From NCBI RefSeq assembly GCF_000196015.1, contig NC_007973.1:1116001-1180000 (forward strand): DNA of 64,000 nucleotides, given 5' to 3'. Positions 37,402 through 46,639 of the stretch are shown piece by piece. Position numbers and translations under genes: made by a program. Under the pieces are notes generated by a model. The model was given only the letters and a program-made list of their open reading frames with translations. It was not told the origin of the DNA and made no database searches. Numbering within the stretch: position 1 is the stretch's first letter; every line of letters begins with the position of its first letter. The DNA is from Cupriavidus metallidurans CH34. Lineage in GTDB: Bacteria > Pseudomonadota > Gammaproteobacteria > Burkholderiales > Burkholderiaceae.

Positions 37402-39125
37402 CCGGCTGGCTTTTCGGCGCGCTCCTGTTCCTGCAGCCGCAACACGCGGCGTTGGATCTTGCCGGTAGTGGTCATCGGCAACTGGTCGATGAATTCGATC
37501 GCTTTCGGGTACTCGTACGGCGCAAGCTGGCCTCGCACATGCTGCTGGAGTTCGGCGATCAGCGCCGCATCGTTATCGAAGGAACGCGTCACCGACGGCG
37601 TCAGCACGATGAACGCCTTGACGATCGAGCCGCGCTCGGGGTCCGGCGACGGCACCACGGCGCAGTTCGACACCGCCGGATGCTTGAGCAGGCAGTTCTC
37701 GATCTCGCTCGGCCCGATGCGGTAGCCGGATGACTTGAACACGTCGTCCGCGCGGCCCTGGTACCAGAGGTAGCCATCCGCGTCGATTCGCGCGAGGTCA
37801 CCGGTGCGACACCAGCGCAGGCCGTCATATTCCGAATACTTGGCCGCGGTGGCCGCTTCGTTCTTCCAGTAGCCCAGGAAGAACACCGGATCGGGATGGC
37901 CGTGGATATCGGTCGCGCAGACTGCGACTTCGCCATCCTCGCCCGGCGGGCAGGGGCGGCCGTCCTCGTCGATCACGGCCACGCGATGGCCGGGGTAGGG
38001 GCGTCCCATCGACCCAGGTCGCGCAGGCCAGCCAAGGCGGCTTTCGTCGTACTGCGCGGTGCAGTTGCCGACGATGTAGTTGATTTCGGTCTGGCCGAAC
38101 ATCTCGTTGACGATCACGCCCAGCGCATCGCGGCACCAGGTGAAAACCGTTTCGCCGACGGCCTCGCCGGCGCTCATGATGGCCCGCAGCTTGAGCTGGT
38201 AGTGGTCCGACGGGGTCGGGCAGGCCTTCATCATCTGCTTGAGCGCGGTCGGGAACAGGAACGTGTTGGTGACACCGTAGCGCTCGAGCAGTTCAAACGC
38301 GCGCTCCGCAGAAAATCGCCCCTGATATCCGACGATCGGACGGCCGAAGTAGAGCGCCGGCATCAGCGCATCCCACAAGCCACCTGTCCAGGCCCAGTCC
38401 GCCGGGCTCCAGAACACGTCGTCGTCCTGCGGATACCAGTTCTGCGAACACACGAAGCCGGTCAAATTGCCGATCAGTGCGCGATGCGGGATGACCGCGC
38501 CTTTCGGGGGGCCGGTGGTGCCGCTGGTGTAGATCAGCACCGCGGCTTCCTCGGCCTTGGTCTGCTCGGCGGTGAACTCGGGGATCTGCGCGGCCAGCAG
38601 CGTGTCCCAGTCCAGATCGCCGCGCCCGGTTGCGTCACCCACGCCGATGACTGTCCGCAGCGTCGGGCAGTCGGGGCGGGCGGCGAGCATGTTGTCGATC
38701 GAGGTCTCGTCGGCGATGGCCACGCGGGTCTCGCTGTGGTCGATCCGATAGGACAGGGCCTCTGGGCCGAACAGCATCGACAGCGGCATGGCTACCGCGC
38801 CGAGCTGGTAGACGGCCATGCCGGCGATCACGGTCTCGATGCGCTGGGGCATGACGATGGCCACGCGGTCGCCACGCTGCACGCCGAGTTCGCGCAGGGC
38901 GCGCGAAAGACGGTTCGCCTCGGCCTGGATATGCGCATAGGTATGCGAGGCGCGTCGGCCGTCCTCGTGCTCCGTGTAGACCGCGATGCGGTGCATCGTG
39001 GCCGGATCGCGTGCCCAGCGGCCGCAGCAGACTTCGGCCAGGTTGAATATCTCGGGCACGTCCCAGTGAAAGGAATCGTGCAGTGCGCGATAGTCGTCGC
39101 GCCGCGTGGCCGGCAAGGCGGTCAT
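37398..39125 (-). CDS. Acyl-CoA synthetase (AMP-forming, medium-chain/acetoacetate type)
   Basis: Activates a carboxylic acid to its CoA thioester through an acyl-AMP. The 575-residue product has the AMP-binding P-loop YTSGTTGPPKG, the A5 motif MFGQTE, A7/A8 motifs with TGDLARIDADGY and the catalytic Lys in TTTGKIQRR near the C-terminus. Overall it resembles the medium-chain acyl-CoA synthetase group; chain length cannot be fixed from sequence. ATG 39125 was chosen because the family starts shortly before the DSFHWDVPE region. Divergent from the next hydrolase gene. Confidence 0.92.
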   Translation of the reverse strand: MTALPATRRDDYRALHDSFHWDVPEIFNLAEVCCGRWARDPATMHRIAVYTEHEDGRRASHTYAHIQAEANRLSRALRELGVQRGDRVAIVMPQRIETVIAGMAVYQLGAVAMPLSMLFGPEALSYRIDHSETRVAIADETSIDNMLAARPDCPTLRTVIGVGDATGRGDLDWDTLLAAQIPEFTAEQTKAEEAAVLIYTSGTTGPPKGAVIPHRALIGNLTGFVCSQNWYPQDDDVFWSPADWAWTGGLWDALMPALYFGRPIVGYQGRFSAERAFELLERYGVTNTFLFPTALKQMMKACPTPSDHYQLKLRAIMSAGEAVGETVFTWCRDALGVIVNEMFGQTEINYIVGNCTAQYDESRLGWPARPGSMGRPYPGHRVAVIDEDGRPCPPGEDGEVAVCATDIHGHPDPVFFLGYWKNEAATAAKYSEYDGLRWCRTGDLARIDADGYLWYQGRADDVFKSSGYRIGPSEIENCLLKHPAVSNCAVVPSPDPERGSIVKAFIVLTPSVTRSFDNDAALIAELQQHVRGQLAPYEYPKAIEFIDQLPMTTTGKIQRRVLRLQEQERAEKPAG

Positions 39126-39172
39126 CCGGTTGTCTCCAGGTTGTCGGTCGCGCCCGGATCTCGCGAAATGGC

Positions 39173-39199
39173 TATAATCCGGCAAGCGAACGACCGTTC
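39173..39199 (+). promoter_or_regulatory. -10-like box and GAACG-AC-CGTTC palindrome between acyl-CoA synthetase and hydrolase genes
   Basis: TATAAT at 39173-39178 is followed by a 12-bp palindrome (39188-39199) in the 145-bp divergent gap. The palindrome is of the size and symmetry of TetR-family operators, which is an inference only. No -35 at proper spacing was found. Confidence 0.45.
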
Positions 39200-39270
39200 T
39201 ATTTTTATCCGGGCTGCCGCGTGGGTTTGAGCCGCGCGTGCCAGAAGACCCGGACACGGAGACAGAAACA

Positions 39271-40164
39271 ATGACCATCACGGAAACCTCGCGTTCCGAA
39301 TTTATCACGCTGCGGGGGCTCCGCACGCACGTGCGCCAATGGGGAGAGCCTGGCGCGCCCAAGCTGTTCATGCTGCATGGCTGGATGGACGTGGCCGCTT
39401 CGTTCCAGTTCCTGGTAGATGCGTTCCAGCGCGACTGGCACGTGATCGCCATGGACTGGCGCGGCTTCGGCGAGACGGATCATCCCTCGCGCTATCCGGG
39501 TACCGCGTCGTACTGGTTTCCTGATTACGTCGCCGATCTCGAGGGACTGATCGACCACTACCAGCCCGACGGACAGGTGGATCTGGTGGGACACAGCATG
39601 GGTGCCAATGTAGTGTGCATCTACGCTGGCGTGCGTCCGGAGCGTGTGCGGCGCGTCGTGGACCTGGAGGGGTTCGGGATGACGCGCACACGCCCCGAGC
39701 AGGCGCCGGGCCGCATGGCGCGTTGGCTCGACGAGCTACGCAATCCGCCCGAGTTGAAGACCTACGAGAGCGAGGCAGCGGTCGCGGCGCGTCTGCAGAA
39801 GACCAATCCGCGCTTGCCCGATGACCGGGCCGCATTCCTCGCCGCGCACTGGTCGCGTCGCAATGCCGATGGCAGGTGGGAAATTCTTGGCGATGCCGCT
39901 CACAAGATGACCAACCCGATGCTGTATCGCATCGACGAAATCATGGCGATCTGGGCCAAGGTCACGGCGCCGGTGCTGCACGTGGAGGCACGCGATTCCG
40001 CCACGCTCAAGCACATCGCGCACAAGCAGACCATCGAGGAGTTCAGGGAACGCTTCCGGGTGTTCTCCGACTTCCGCGAAGCCATCGTCGACGATGCGGG
40101 GCACATGCTGCATCACGACCAGCCGGCGGTGGTGGCCAGACTGATCGAGGATTTTCTGATCTGA
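39271..40164 (+). CDS. Alpha/beta hydrolase
   Basis: A 297-residue alpha/beta hydrolase. It has the oxyanion HGWMD (about 36-40), the nucleophile elbow GHSMGAN (about 108-114), and a C-terminal His in DAGHMLHHDQP. The substrate is unknown; similar proteins include epoxide hydrolases, esterases and haloalkane dehalogenase-like enzymes. GGAG lies 9 bp before ATG 39271. It is divergent from the acyl-CoA synthetase and convergent with the FNR-like gene. Confidence 0.88.
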   Translation: MTITETSRSEFITLRGLRTHVRQWGEPGAPKLFMLHGWMDVAASFQFLVDAFQRDWHVIAMDWRGFGETDHPSRYPGTASYWFPDYVADLEGLIDHYQPDGQVDLVGHSMGANVVCIYAGVRPERVRRVVDLEGFGMTRTRPEQAPGRMARWLDELRNPPELKTYESEAAVAARLQKTNPRLPDDRAAFLAAHWSRRNADGRWEILGDAAHKMTNPMLYRIDEIMAIWAKVTAPVLHVEARDSATLKHIAHKQTIEEFRERFRVFSDFREAIVDDAGHMLHHDQPAVVARLIEDFLI

Positions 40165-40220
40165 GGCCGGTTGCCTCCCTCTTCCACGAGCGGAAGGGGG
40201 GCAGAGGCGTCACCCGTGCG

Positions 40221-41282
40221 TCACCCGTGCGTGAGCCTTTCCTTGAGCGCCGCGTTGTTGCTCGTATGCACGTGCACCAGCGACTTCTCGGGGAATGCGT
40301 AGTGATAGGCCTTGCGCAGCGCCAGCGCGGCCTCGTGGAAGCCCGACAGGATCAGTTTCTGCTTGTTCGGATAGAACGCGATGTCGCCGGCCGCGAAGAT
40401 GCCCCGGCGGGAGCTTTCATACGTCGTGGTATCGACCGCGATACGGCCCGCGCGCATATCCATGTCCCACTGTGCGATCGGGCCCGGCTCGGACACCAGA
40501 CCATACAGGGCGACAAGGTCGTCGGCGGGAATCGTCTGCTCGCCGTCGCGCGACTTGACCACCGCGCCGGTCAGCGCGCCATCCCCATTGGTCTGGAGCC
40601 CGCCAAGCATGCCGACCACGAAATCCATCTCGCCAGCGGCTACCGCGTCACGCATCGCCTTGACCGTGTGGTCGGCCGCGCGGAATCCTTCGCGCCGGTG
40701 CAGTAGCGTCACGCGCGCCGCAGTCTTGCGCAATGCCATCGCCCAATCCAGAGCCGAATCGCCGCCGCCGGCCACGATCACACGCTTGCCGGCGAAGCGC
40801 GATAGATCGCGCACGGCGTAGTGGAGGTGACGGTCTTCCAGCGCTGCCGCTTCTGGCAGCGACACACGTTGCGGTGCGAAGGCGCCGGCACCAGCGCAGA
40901 TCAGCACCGCGGCCACGTCGAAGCGCTTGCCTGCGTCGGTGGTCACCAGCAGGCGCGGATGGCCGTTTGTGCAGGTGGTGTCGCTGACCGATTCGGCACG
41001 CTGGCTGAAGTGCATCGGAAACGCAAAAGGCGCGCATTGCTCCAGCAGGCGGTCGACCAAGTCCTGGGCGAGGCAGCCCGGGACGGCCGGAATATCGTAG
41101 ATTGGCTTCTCGGGGTACAGCTCCGTGCACTGGCCGCCGGCGCGGTCGAGCACATCCACGATCTCGCATTTCAGTCCCAGCACACCGGCCTGAAACGCCG
41201 CGAACAGCCCCACCGGGCCTGCGCCGACGATCAGCACATCGGTCTGGGTGGTTTCTGGCGCGGAGGTGGGTGTCGTGGACAT
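40221..41282 (-). CDS. TrxR-like ferredoxin/flavodoxin-NADP+ reductase
   Basis: FAD enzyme that moves electrons between NADPH and ferredoxin or flavodoxin. The 353-residue product has the FAD Rossmann motif GAGPVGLFAAFQAG (about 21-34), the NADPH motif AGGGDSALDWA (about 170-180) and the C-terminal AAGDIAFY. It lacks the CxxC redox pair expected in thioredoxin reductase, which puts it in the thioredoxin-reductase-like FNR group. ATG 41282 was chosen; the upstream extension is unlikely. Divergent from the PHP phosphoesterase gene. Confidence 0.92.
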   Translation of the reverse strand: MSTTPTSAPETTQTDVLIVGAGPVGLFAAFQAGVLGLKCEIVDVLDRAGGQCTELYPEKPIYDIPAVPGCLAQDLVDRLLEQCAPFAFPMHFSQRAESVSDTTCTNGHPRLLVTTDAGKRFDVAAVLICAGAGAFAPQRVSLPEAAALEDRHLHYAVRDLSRFAGKRVIVAGGGDSALDWAMALRKTAARVTLLHRREGFRAADHTVKAMRDAVAAGEMDFVVGMLGGLQTNGDGALTGAVVKSRDGEQTIPADDLVALYGLVSEPGPIAQWDMDMRAGRIAVDTTTYESSRRGIFAAGDIAFYPNKQKLILSGFHEAALALRKAYHYAFPEKSLVHVHTSNNAALKERLTHG

Positions 41283-41363
41283 GGCGGACGAGGAAGGTAT
41301 CGGTTTCGTAACGGTTCCATCATACCTTGCGGTCGTCGGCAATCCGGGCACGCCACCTTTGCT

Positions 41364-41385
41364 GGCAGGGCTAAAAAGCCCTGCC
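41364..41385 (+). promoter_or_regulatory. Perfect 9-bp inverted repeat just before the PHP gene
   Basis: GGCAGGGCT-AAAA-AGCCCTGCC, ending one base before the GGGAG ribosome binding site of the PHP gene. No T run follows, so it is not a normal terminator. It may be an operator or a 5'-UTR hairpin that affects ribosome access. Confidence 0.6.
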
Positions 41386-41403
41386 GGGAGTAGAATGGTT
41401 GCC

Positions 41404-42249
41404 ATGCAAAATGCTCACGCCATCAACGCCGATCTGCATTGTCATTCCACCGTGTCCGACGGGCTGTTGTCGCCGTCCGACGTGGCGGCCCGGGCGCACG
41501 CCGGTGGCGTCGCGTTCTGGTCGCTGACGGACCATGACGAGGTAGGCGGACAGATCGAGGCGCGCCGCGCCGCCGAAGCACTTGGCATGCGATATGTGCC
41601 GGGCGTGGAAATATCGGTGACGTGGGCCGGGCAGACCGTCCACATCGTCGGCCTGCAGATCGACCCCTTTCATCCCGAACTGATCGATGGCCTGGCGAAA
41701 ACGCGCGATGGCCGCGCGCGCCGGGCGCAGGATATTGGTGACGCGCTGGCGAAAGTCGGCATTTCCGGCGCCTACGATGGCGCGCTGCGCTACGTCGGCA
41801 ATCCCGACCTGATTTCCCGTACGCACTTCGCGCGCTGGCTGGTCGACGAAGGACGTTGTGCGACGATTGGCGATGTCTTCGCCGAATATCTCTCCGAAGG
41901 GCGTCCCGGCTTCGTGCCGCATCGCTGGGCCACGCTGGCCGAGGCCGTGGGCTGGATTCGGACCGCTGGCGGTATTCCAGTGATGGCGCATCCGGGGCGC
42001 TACAACTACACCGATACGCAGCATGATGCGCTGTTCGACGAGTTCACGCAGCTTGGCGGCCGTGCCGTCGAGGTGGTGACTGGCAGCCACACGCCCGATC
42101 AGTTCCGCCGCTATGCCAACGTGGCACGCCACTATGGCTTGCTGGCGTCGCGCGGTTCCGATTTCCACGGACCTGGCGAGGGCCGTGTGGAACTCGGCGC
42201 GTTGCCCCCGCTGCCGGCCGATGTCACGCCGGTCTGGTACGACTGGTAA
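41404..42249 (+). CDS. PHP-domain phosphoesterase (RNase AM / YciV-TrpH type)
   Basis: PHP-domain metal-dependent phosphoesterase; E. coli YciV (RNase AM) is a 5'-3' exoribonuclease and homologues hydrolyse 3',5'-nucleoside bisphosphates. The 281-residue product has the PHP metal motifs DLHCHSTVSDG (10-20), SLTDHDE (about 40-46), PGVEIS (about 67-72), AHPGRY and GSDFHGPG near the C-terminus. The start is uncertain between ATG 41395 (closer to GGGAG) and ATG 41404. A YciO-like gene follows after 21 bp, as in enterobacteria. Confidence 0.92.
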   Translation: MQNAHAINADLHCHSTVSDGLLSPSDVAARAHAGGVAFWSLTDHDEVGGQIEARRAAEALGMRYVPGVEISVTWAGQTVHIVGLQIDPFHPELIDGLAKTRDGRARRAQDIGDALAKVGISGAYDGALRYVGNPDLISRTHFARWLVDEGRCATIGDVFAEYLSEGRPGFVPHRWATLAEAVGWIRTAGGIPVMAHPGRYNYTDTQHDALFDEFTQLGGRAVEVVTGSHTPDQFRRYANVARHYGLLASRGSDFHGPGEGRVELGALPPLPADVTPVWYDW

Positions 42250-42270
42250 GCGCCCTCATAGCCAGCCCAC

Positions 42271-42918
42271 ATGTCCCAATACTTCGAGATTCATCCCGAC
42301 AATCCGCAGGCGCGACTGGTCAAGCAGGCCGCGCAGATCGTGCGCCAGGGCGGCCTGATCGCGCTCCCGACTGACTCGAGTTACGCGCTGGCTTGCCAGA
42401 TCGACGATAAGGCCGCCGTGGAGCAGTTGCGCCGTCTGCGCGAGATCGACGAGAAGCATCACCTGACGCTGATGTGCAGCGATTTGTCCGAACTTGGCAA
42501 TTTCGCCCGGGTGGACAACCGCCAGTACCGCTGGATCAAGGGCGCGACGCCCGGACCGTATGTGTTCATCCTGGAGGCGACGAAGGAAGTGCCGCGCAGG
42601 CTGTCGCACCCGGCGCGCAAGACCATCGGCGTGCGCGTGCCCGAGCATCCGATTCCATTGGCGCTGGTGGCCGAATTGGGTCAGCCGCTGATTTCCGCCA
42701 CGCTGCAGTTGCCGGGCGACGACGCGCCGATGAACGACCCGGCAGAGATCCGGGCGCGTCTGGAAAAGCGCCTCGACCTGGTGATCGACGGTGGTCCGGC
42801 GCCGGCTCAGCCGACCACGGTCATCGATCTGACCAGCGGCGAGCCAGTTCTGGTGCGGGCGGGCAGGGGCGATGTGGAGCGCTTCGGCCTGAATGCGTCG
42901 GACTTCGCCACGACCTGA
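42271..42918 (+). CDS. YciO/Sua5/YrdC-family protein (threonylcarbamoyl-AMP synthase-like)
   Basis: A 215-residue YrdC-fold protein of the YciO branch, related to the enzymes that make threonylcarbamoyl-AMP for tRNA t6A. Key stretches are GGLIALPTDSSYALAC (about 28-43), KHHLTLMC (about 64-71) and SATLQLPGDD (about 146-155). YciO-type proteins lack the C-terminal Sua5 domain and have low or unclear t6A activity, so the precise role is open. It is paired with the PHP phosphoesterase as in E. coli trpH-yciO. Confidence 0.9.
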   Translation: MSQYFEIHPDNPQARLVKQAAQIVRQGGLIALPTDSSYALACQIDDKAAVEQLRRLREIDEKHHLTLMCSDLSELGNFARVDNRQYRWIKGATPGPYVFILEATKEVPRRLSHPARKTIGVRVPEHPIPLALVAELGQPLISATLQLPGDDAPMNDPAEIRARLEKRLDLVIDGGPAPAQPTTVIDLTSGEPVLVRAGRGDVERFGLNASDFATT

Positions 42919-42966
42919 CACACATTCGATGCCTCCGTGGGCAGGTTGCCCGATAGAATAGTCCGC

Positions 42967-43632
42967 ATGGATTCCTCCCTGATTCAGACCTTCGCGGTCT
43001 ACGCCCTGCCTGTTCTGTTCGCCATCACGCTGCACGAGGCCGCGCATGGCTATGTGGCCAAGCATTTTGGCGACAACACCGCCTACCTGCTTGGCCGGGT
43101 AAGCCTGAACCCGGTACGGCACATTGATCCGATCGGCACGGTGGCGGTGCCCCTGCTCCTGTACTTCCTGACTGCCGGCCAGTTCGTCTTCGGCTTCGCC
43201 AAGCCTGTGCCGGTGGCGTTCGATCGCCTGCGCAATCCGCGCTGGCATGGCATGTGGGTGGCGCTGGCCGGCCCGGCCAGCAATATCGTCCAGGCGTTCG
43301 CGTGGGCGCTGGTGGCCATTGGTCTGGCGCTGGCACATATCCAGGAGCCGTTCTGGAGCGAAATGGCCCGTGCTGGCGTACTGGTCAATACGGTGGTGGC
43401 GGCGTTCAACCTGTTCCCGATTCCACCGCTCGATGGTGGCCGGGTACTGACGGCGCTGCTGCCGCAGCGGCTTGCCGGCGTCATGGCGCGCATCGAGCCC
43501 TATGGCATTTTTGTCGTTCTCGCGCTGGTGGCGGCGGGTGTGATCACCAAGATCTGGATGCGTCCGGTCATGAACGGGCTGCTATCGATCGTCGAGTTGA
43601 TGCTGCGTCCGGTCATGTGGCTGCTCCAGTGA
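42967..43632 (+). CDS. Site-2 protease family membrane metalloprotease (M50)
   Basis: A 221-residue intramembrane metalloprotease-like protein. It has the zinc motif HEAAH (about 22-26) in a membrane helix and the third ligand in NLFPIPPLDGGR (about 151-162). There are about five predicted membrane segments. It lacks PDZ and CBS domains, so it belongs to the short M50 subgroup; the substrate is unknown. ATG 42967 was chosen at the first helix. It follows the YciO gene on the same strand and may be co-transcribed. Confidence 0.92.
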   Translation: MDSSLIQTFAVYALPVLFAITLHEAAHGYVAKHFGDNTAYLLGRVSLNPVRHIDPIGTVAVPLLLYFLTAGQFVFGFAKPVPVAFDRLRNPRWHGMWVALAGPASNIVQAFAWALVAIGLALAHIQEPFWSEMARAGVLVNTVVAAFNLFPIPPLDGGRVLTALLPQRLAGVMARIEPYGIFVVLALVAAGVITKIWMRPVMNGLLSIVELMLRPVMWLLQ

Positions 43633-43672
43633 CGCCAGTCTCCGTCTTTCCCAATCCTTGCCTGTCCCGCGC

Positions 43673-44248
43673 ATGACCCTGACACACCCGCCGCTCGCGG
43701 CGCCATCGCCCTGGCTGACCCGCTGGGCGCATCTGATTCGACCTGGCGGCCGCGTGCTCGACCTGGCCTGCGGCAGCGGACGCCATTCGGCATGGCTGGC
43801 GGCGCAGGGGTTTGCCGTGCTGGCGGTGGATCGCGATGCCGAGGCCATCGCGGCGCTGCCGTCGGGCATCGAGCGCCGCACGGTGGACCTGGAGCAGGGC
43901 GCCTGGCCGCTGGCCGATGCCGGCCGGTTCGACGCTGTGGTGGTCACGAACTACCTGCACCGCCCGCTGTGGCCGCACCTGATCGAGGCGCTGGCGCCCG
44001 GTGGCGTGCTGATTTATGAGACGTTTGCGGCCGGCAACGAGACGGTGGGCAAGCCTTCCCGCCCCGATTTTTTGCTGCGTCCGGGCGAATTGCTTGAGGT
44101 GGCGCATGACGCGCTGCGCGTAGTCGGTTACGAAGATGGCACGCTCGATGTGCCCCGTACGGCGTTCGTGCAGCGCATATGTGCGGTGCGCGAAGCGCCG
44201 GGTGGCGTGGATGGCACTGCGCCGCCGCGTTACCGATTGCCCACCTGA
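43673..44248 (+). CDS. SAM-dependent methyltransferase
   Basis: A 191-residue class I methyltransferase. Motif I is LDLACGSGRHSAWLA (about 29-43), followed by the acidic VDRDAEAI (about 51-58) and a later FDAVVVTNYLHRP region. Resemblance is to small-molecule methyltransferases, but the substrate cannot be named. ATG 43673 was chosen; an ATG at 43658 is also in frame. It lies 40 bp after the protease gene and in the same direction. Confidence 0.87.
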   Translation: MTLTHPPLAAPSPWLTRWAHLIRPGGRVLDLACGSGRHSAWLAAQGFAVLAVDRDAEAIAALPSGIERRTVDLEQGAWPLADAGRFDAVVVTNYLHRPLWPHLIEALAPGGVLIYETFAAGNETVGKPSRPDFLLRPGELLEVAHDALRVVGYEDGTLDVPRTAFVQRICAVREAPGGVDGTAPPRYRLPT

Positions 44249-44385
44249 AGCGTGGGCGCAGGTGTCAGCGCGGCGGCGCCTTCACACGTTACGCCCGCTA
44301 ACGTTTTCCCTCATTCCGTGGGTGTCCGGAGGGCCTGACGGTTCCGGTACAATCGCGGATGTTCGAATTTCCGAATTCCTGAGCT

Positions 44386-45270
44386 ATGACACAGATTACC
44401 GGCAGCATCGTGGCCATCGTCACCCCGATGCACGAGGATGGCAGCCTGGACTTTCCCGCGCTGCGCGCCCTCATCGACTGGCACGCGGCGGAAGGCACCG
44501 ATGGCATCGTGATCGTGGGTACCACGGGCGAATCGCCGACCGTCAACGTCGACGAGCATTGCGAACTGATTCGCGTGGCCGTCGAGCAATCCGCGGGCCG
44601 TGTACCGATCATCGCGGGCACGGGCGGCAACTCCACCAGCGAGGCGATTGAGCTGACCGCCTTCGCCAAGAAGGTGGGCGCCAACGCATCGCTGCAGGTC
44701 GTGCCCTACTACAACAAGCCGACGCAAGAAGGCATGTACCGCCATTTCCGCACGATCGCGGAAGCGGTGGATCTGCCGGTGGTGCTCTACAACGTGCCCG
44801 GCCGTACCGTGGCGGACATGAACAACGATACGATCCTGCGCCTGGCGCAGGTACCCGGTATCGTCGGCGTAAAGGAAGCGACTGGTAATATCGACCGTGC
44901 CGCGCAACTGATCAATGGCGCGCCGGAAGGCTTCGCCATCTACAGTGGCGACGATCCCACGGCCGTGGCGCTGATCCTGCTGGGCGGCCATGGAAATATC
45001 TCGGTGACCGCTAACGTGGCACCGCGCAAGATGCATGAGATGTGTGTTGCCGCGCTCAAGGGCGATGTGGTGACGGCGCGTCGTCTGCATATGGAGCTGA
45101 TTGACCTCAATCGCGCAATGTTCGTGGAGGCCAATCCGATCCCCGTGAAGTGGGCGCTCCAGCAAATGGGCAAGATGGAAGGCGGTATCCGCCTGCCGCT
45201 GACCCCGCTGGCCGAAGGTCAGCATGAAACCGTGCGCCGCGCGCTCGCCGCCGCCGGCCTGCTTGGCTAA
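44386..45270 (+). CDS. dapA: 4-hydroxy-tetrahydrodipicolinate synthase
   Basis: Condenses pyruvate with aspartate semialdehyde in lysine and diaminopimelate synthesis. The 294-residue TIM-barrel enzyme has GTTGESPTV (about 42-50), the YYNKP substrate loop, and the Schiff-base lysine in VGVKEATGN (about 160-168). Full length. A TACAAT -10-like box at 44348-44353 lies 33 bp upstream. bamC follows after about 55 bp, the dapA-bamC order found widely in proteobacteria. Confidence 0.97.
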   Translation: MTQITGSIVAIVTPMHEDGSLDFPALRALIDWHAAEGTDGIVIVGTTGESPTVNVDEHCELIRVAVEQSAGRVPIIAGTGGNSTSEAIELTAFAKKVGANASLQVVPYYNKPTQEGMYRHFRTIAEAVDLPVVLYNVPGRTVADMNNDTILRLAQVPGIVGVKEATGNIDRAAQLINGAPEGFAIYSGDDPTAVALILLGGHGNISVTANVAPRKMHEMCVAALKGDVVTARRLHMELIDLNRAMFVEANPIPVKWALQQMGKMEGGIRLPLTPLAEGQHETVRRALAAAGLLG

Positions 45271-45327
45271 GACTTACCGGCCCACATGCGGCGATGTGCC
45301 GACTCTTGAAACCAGGATTACGTGTCA

Positions 45328-46569
45328 ATGAAACAGAAGCTTAACCGTCGCGGCGCGACGCAAGTCCGCCGTGTCGCTGTGGTTGCGCCGGTGCTGGCGC
45401 TGTCGCTGATTGCAGGCTGCAGCAGCATCAACGAGGCCATGCAGCCCGACAAGATCGACTACAAGTCCCAGGGCAAGAAGACTGCATCGCTGGATATTCC
45501 GCCGGACCTGACCAAGCTCGAGGGCGATCGCCGCTACACGGTGCCTGATGCCGCCGGTACGTCGACGCTGTCGAACTACAGCCAGGCCAACAAGACCCGC
45601 GAAGCCTCGCCGACCGACAACGTGCTGCCGAGCACGGACGGCATCCGCATGGAGCGCGATGGCAACCAGCGTTGGCTCGTGATCAACAACGGAATGCCCC
45701 CTGACAAGCTCTGGGAGTCGCTGCGTGGCTTCTGGCAGGAGAACGGCTTCCTGCTGACGCAGGACTCTCCTGAGACCGGCATCATGGAAACGGACTGGGC
45801 CGAGAATCGCGCCAAGATCCCGCAGGACATCATCCGCAACACGATCGGCAAGGTGTTCGATGGCCTGTATTCGACGTCGGAGCGCGACAAGTTCCGCACG
45901 CGCGTCGAGCGTTCGCAGAACGGCCAACTCGAGGTGTTCATCAGCCACCGTGGCGCGCAGGAACAACTGACCGGCGTGGACAAGTCGCAGACGGTCTGGA
46001 CGCCGCGTCCGGCTGATCCGGAGTTGGAGGCCGAATTCCTCTCGCGTCTGGCGCAACGCCTGGGCGTGCAGAAGGAGCAGGCCGACAAGATGGCCAAGAA
46101 CCCGACGCCGGCCGGTATCGGTACGGCCCAGCCGTCGGCTGCTGCTGCGGGCGTTGGTGCCGCTGCCGCTACCGGCGCGGCCACGGCAGCCGCGACATCC
46201 AGCAGCAAGTCGTTCCTGTCGCAGGTGAATGGCTCGCCCGCGCTGCAGTTGCCGGAGCCGTTCGATCGCGCCTGGCGCTCGGTCGGTCTGTCGCTGGATC
46301 GCGTGAACTTCACGGTGGAAGATCGTGATCGCGCTCAGGGCCTGTACTACGTGCGCTATGTCGATCCGAAGACCACGGTCGATGATCGCGGCTTCTTTGG
46401 CAAGCTCTTCACCAAGCCCAATGATGGCAAGACCGCGAAGAAGTATCGCGTGGCGCTGAAGGGCAACGGTACCGGCACCACCGTGACCGTCCTGAACGAT
46501 GCTGGCCAGCCTGAGAACTCCGAGATCGGCAAGAAAATCCTGACTCTGCTTGACGAACAGCTTCACTGA
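45328..46569 (+). CDS. bamC: Outer-membrane assembly lipoprotein BamC
   Basis: Lipoprotein of the BAM complex that inserts beta-barrel proteins into the outer membrane. The about 413-residue product has a signal peptide and lipobox (LIAGCSS). The conserved lasso segment near DKIDYKSQGKK follows, then two helix-grip domains joined by an Ala-rich linker (about 270-292). ATG 45328 has AGGA about 10 bp upstream; GTG 45322 is possible. The Ala-rich linker is longer than in enterobacteria. It is placed after dapA, as in E. coli. Confidence 0.93.
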   Translation: MKQKLNRRGATQVRRVAVVAPVLALSLIAGCSSINEAMQPDKIDYKSQGKKTASLDIPPDLTKLEGDRRYTVPDAAGTSTLSNYSQANKTREASPTDNVLPSTDGIRMERDGNQRWLVINNGMPPDKLWESLRGFWQENGFLLTQDSPETGIMETDWAENRAKIPQDIIRNTIGKVFDGLYSTSERDKFRTRVERSQNGQLEVFISHRGAQEQLTGVDKSQTVWTPRPADPELEAEFLSRLAQRLGVQKEQADKMAKNPTPAGIGTAQPSAAAAGVGAAAATGAATAAATSSSKSFLSQVNGSPALQLPEPFDRAWRSVGLSLDRVNFTVEDRDRAQGLYYVRYVDPKTTVDDRGFFGKLFTKPNDGKTAKKYRVALKGNGTGTTVTVLNDAGQPENSEIGKKILTLLDEQLH

Positions 46570-46639
46570 TGATCGTCCCAGGCAGTCAAGTGGCACCGAC
46601 GGCGCGAGCCGTCGAGTGCCAACCCGTGCGAGCGCATCC

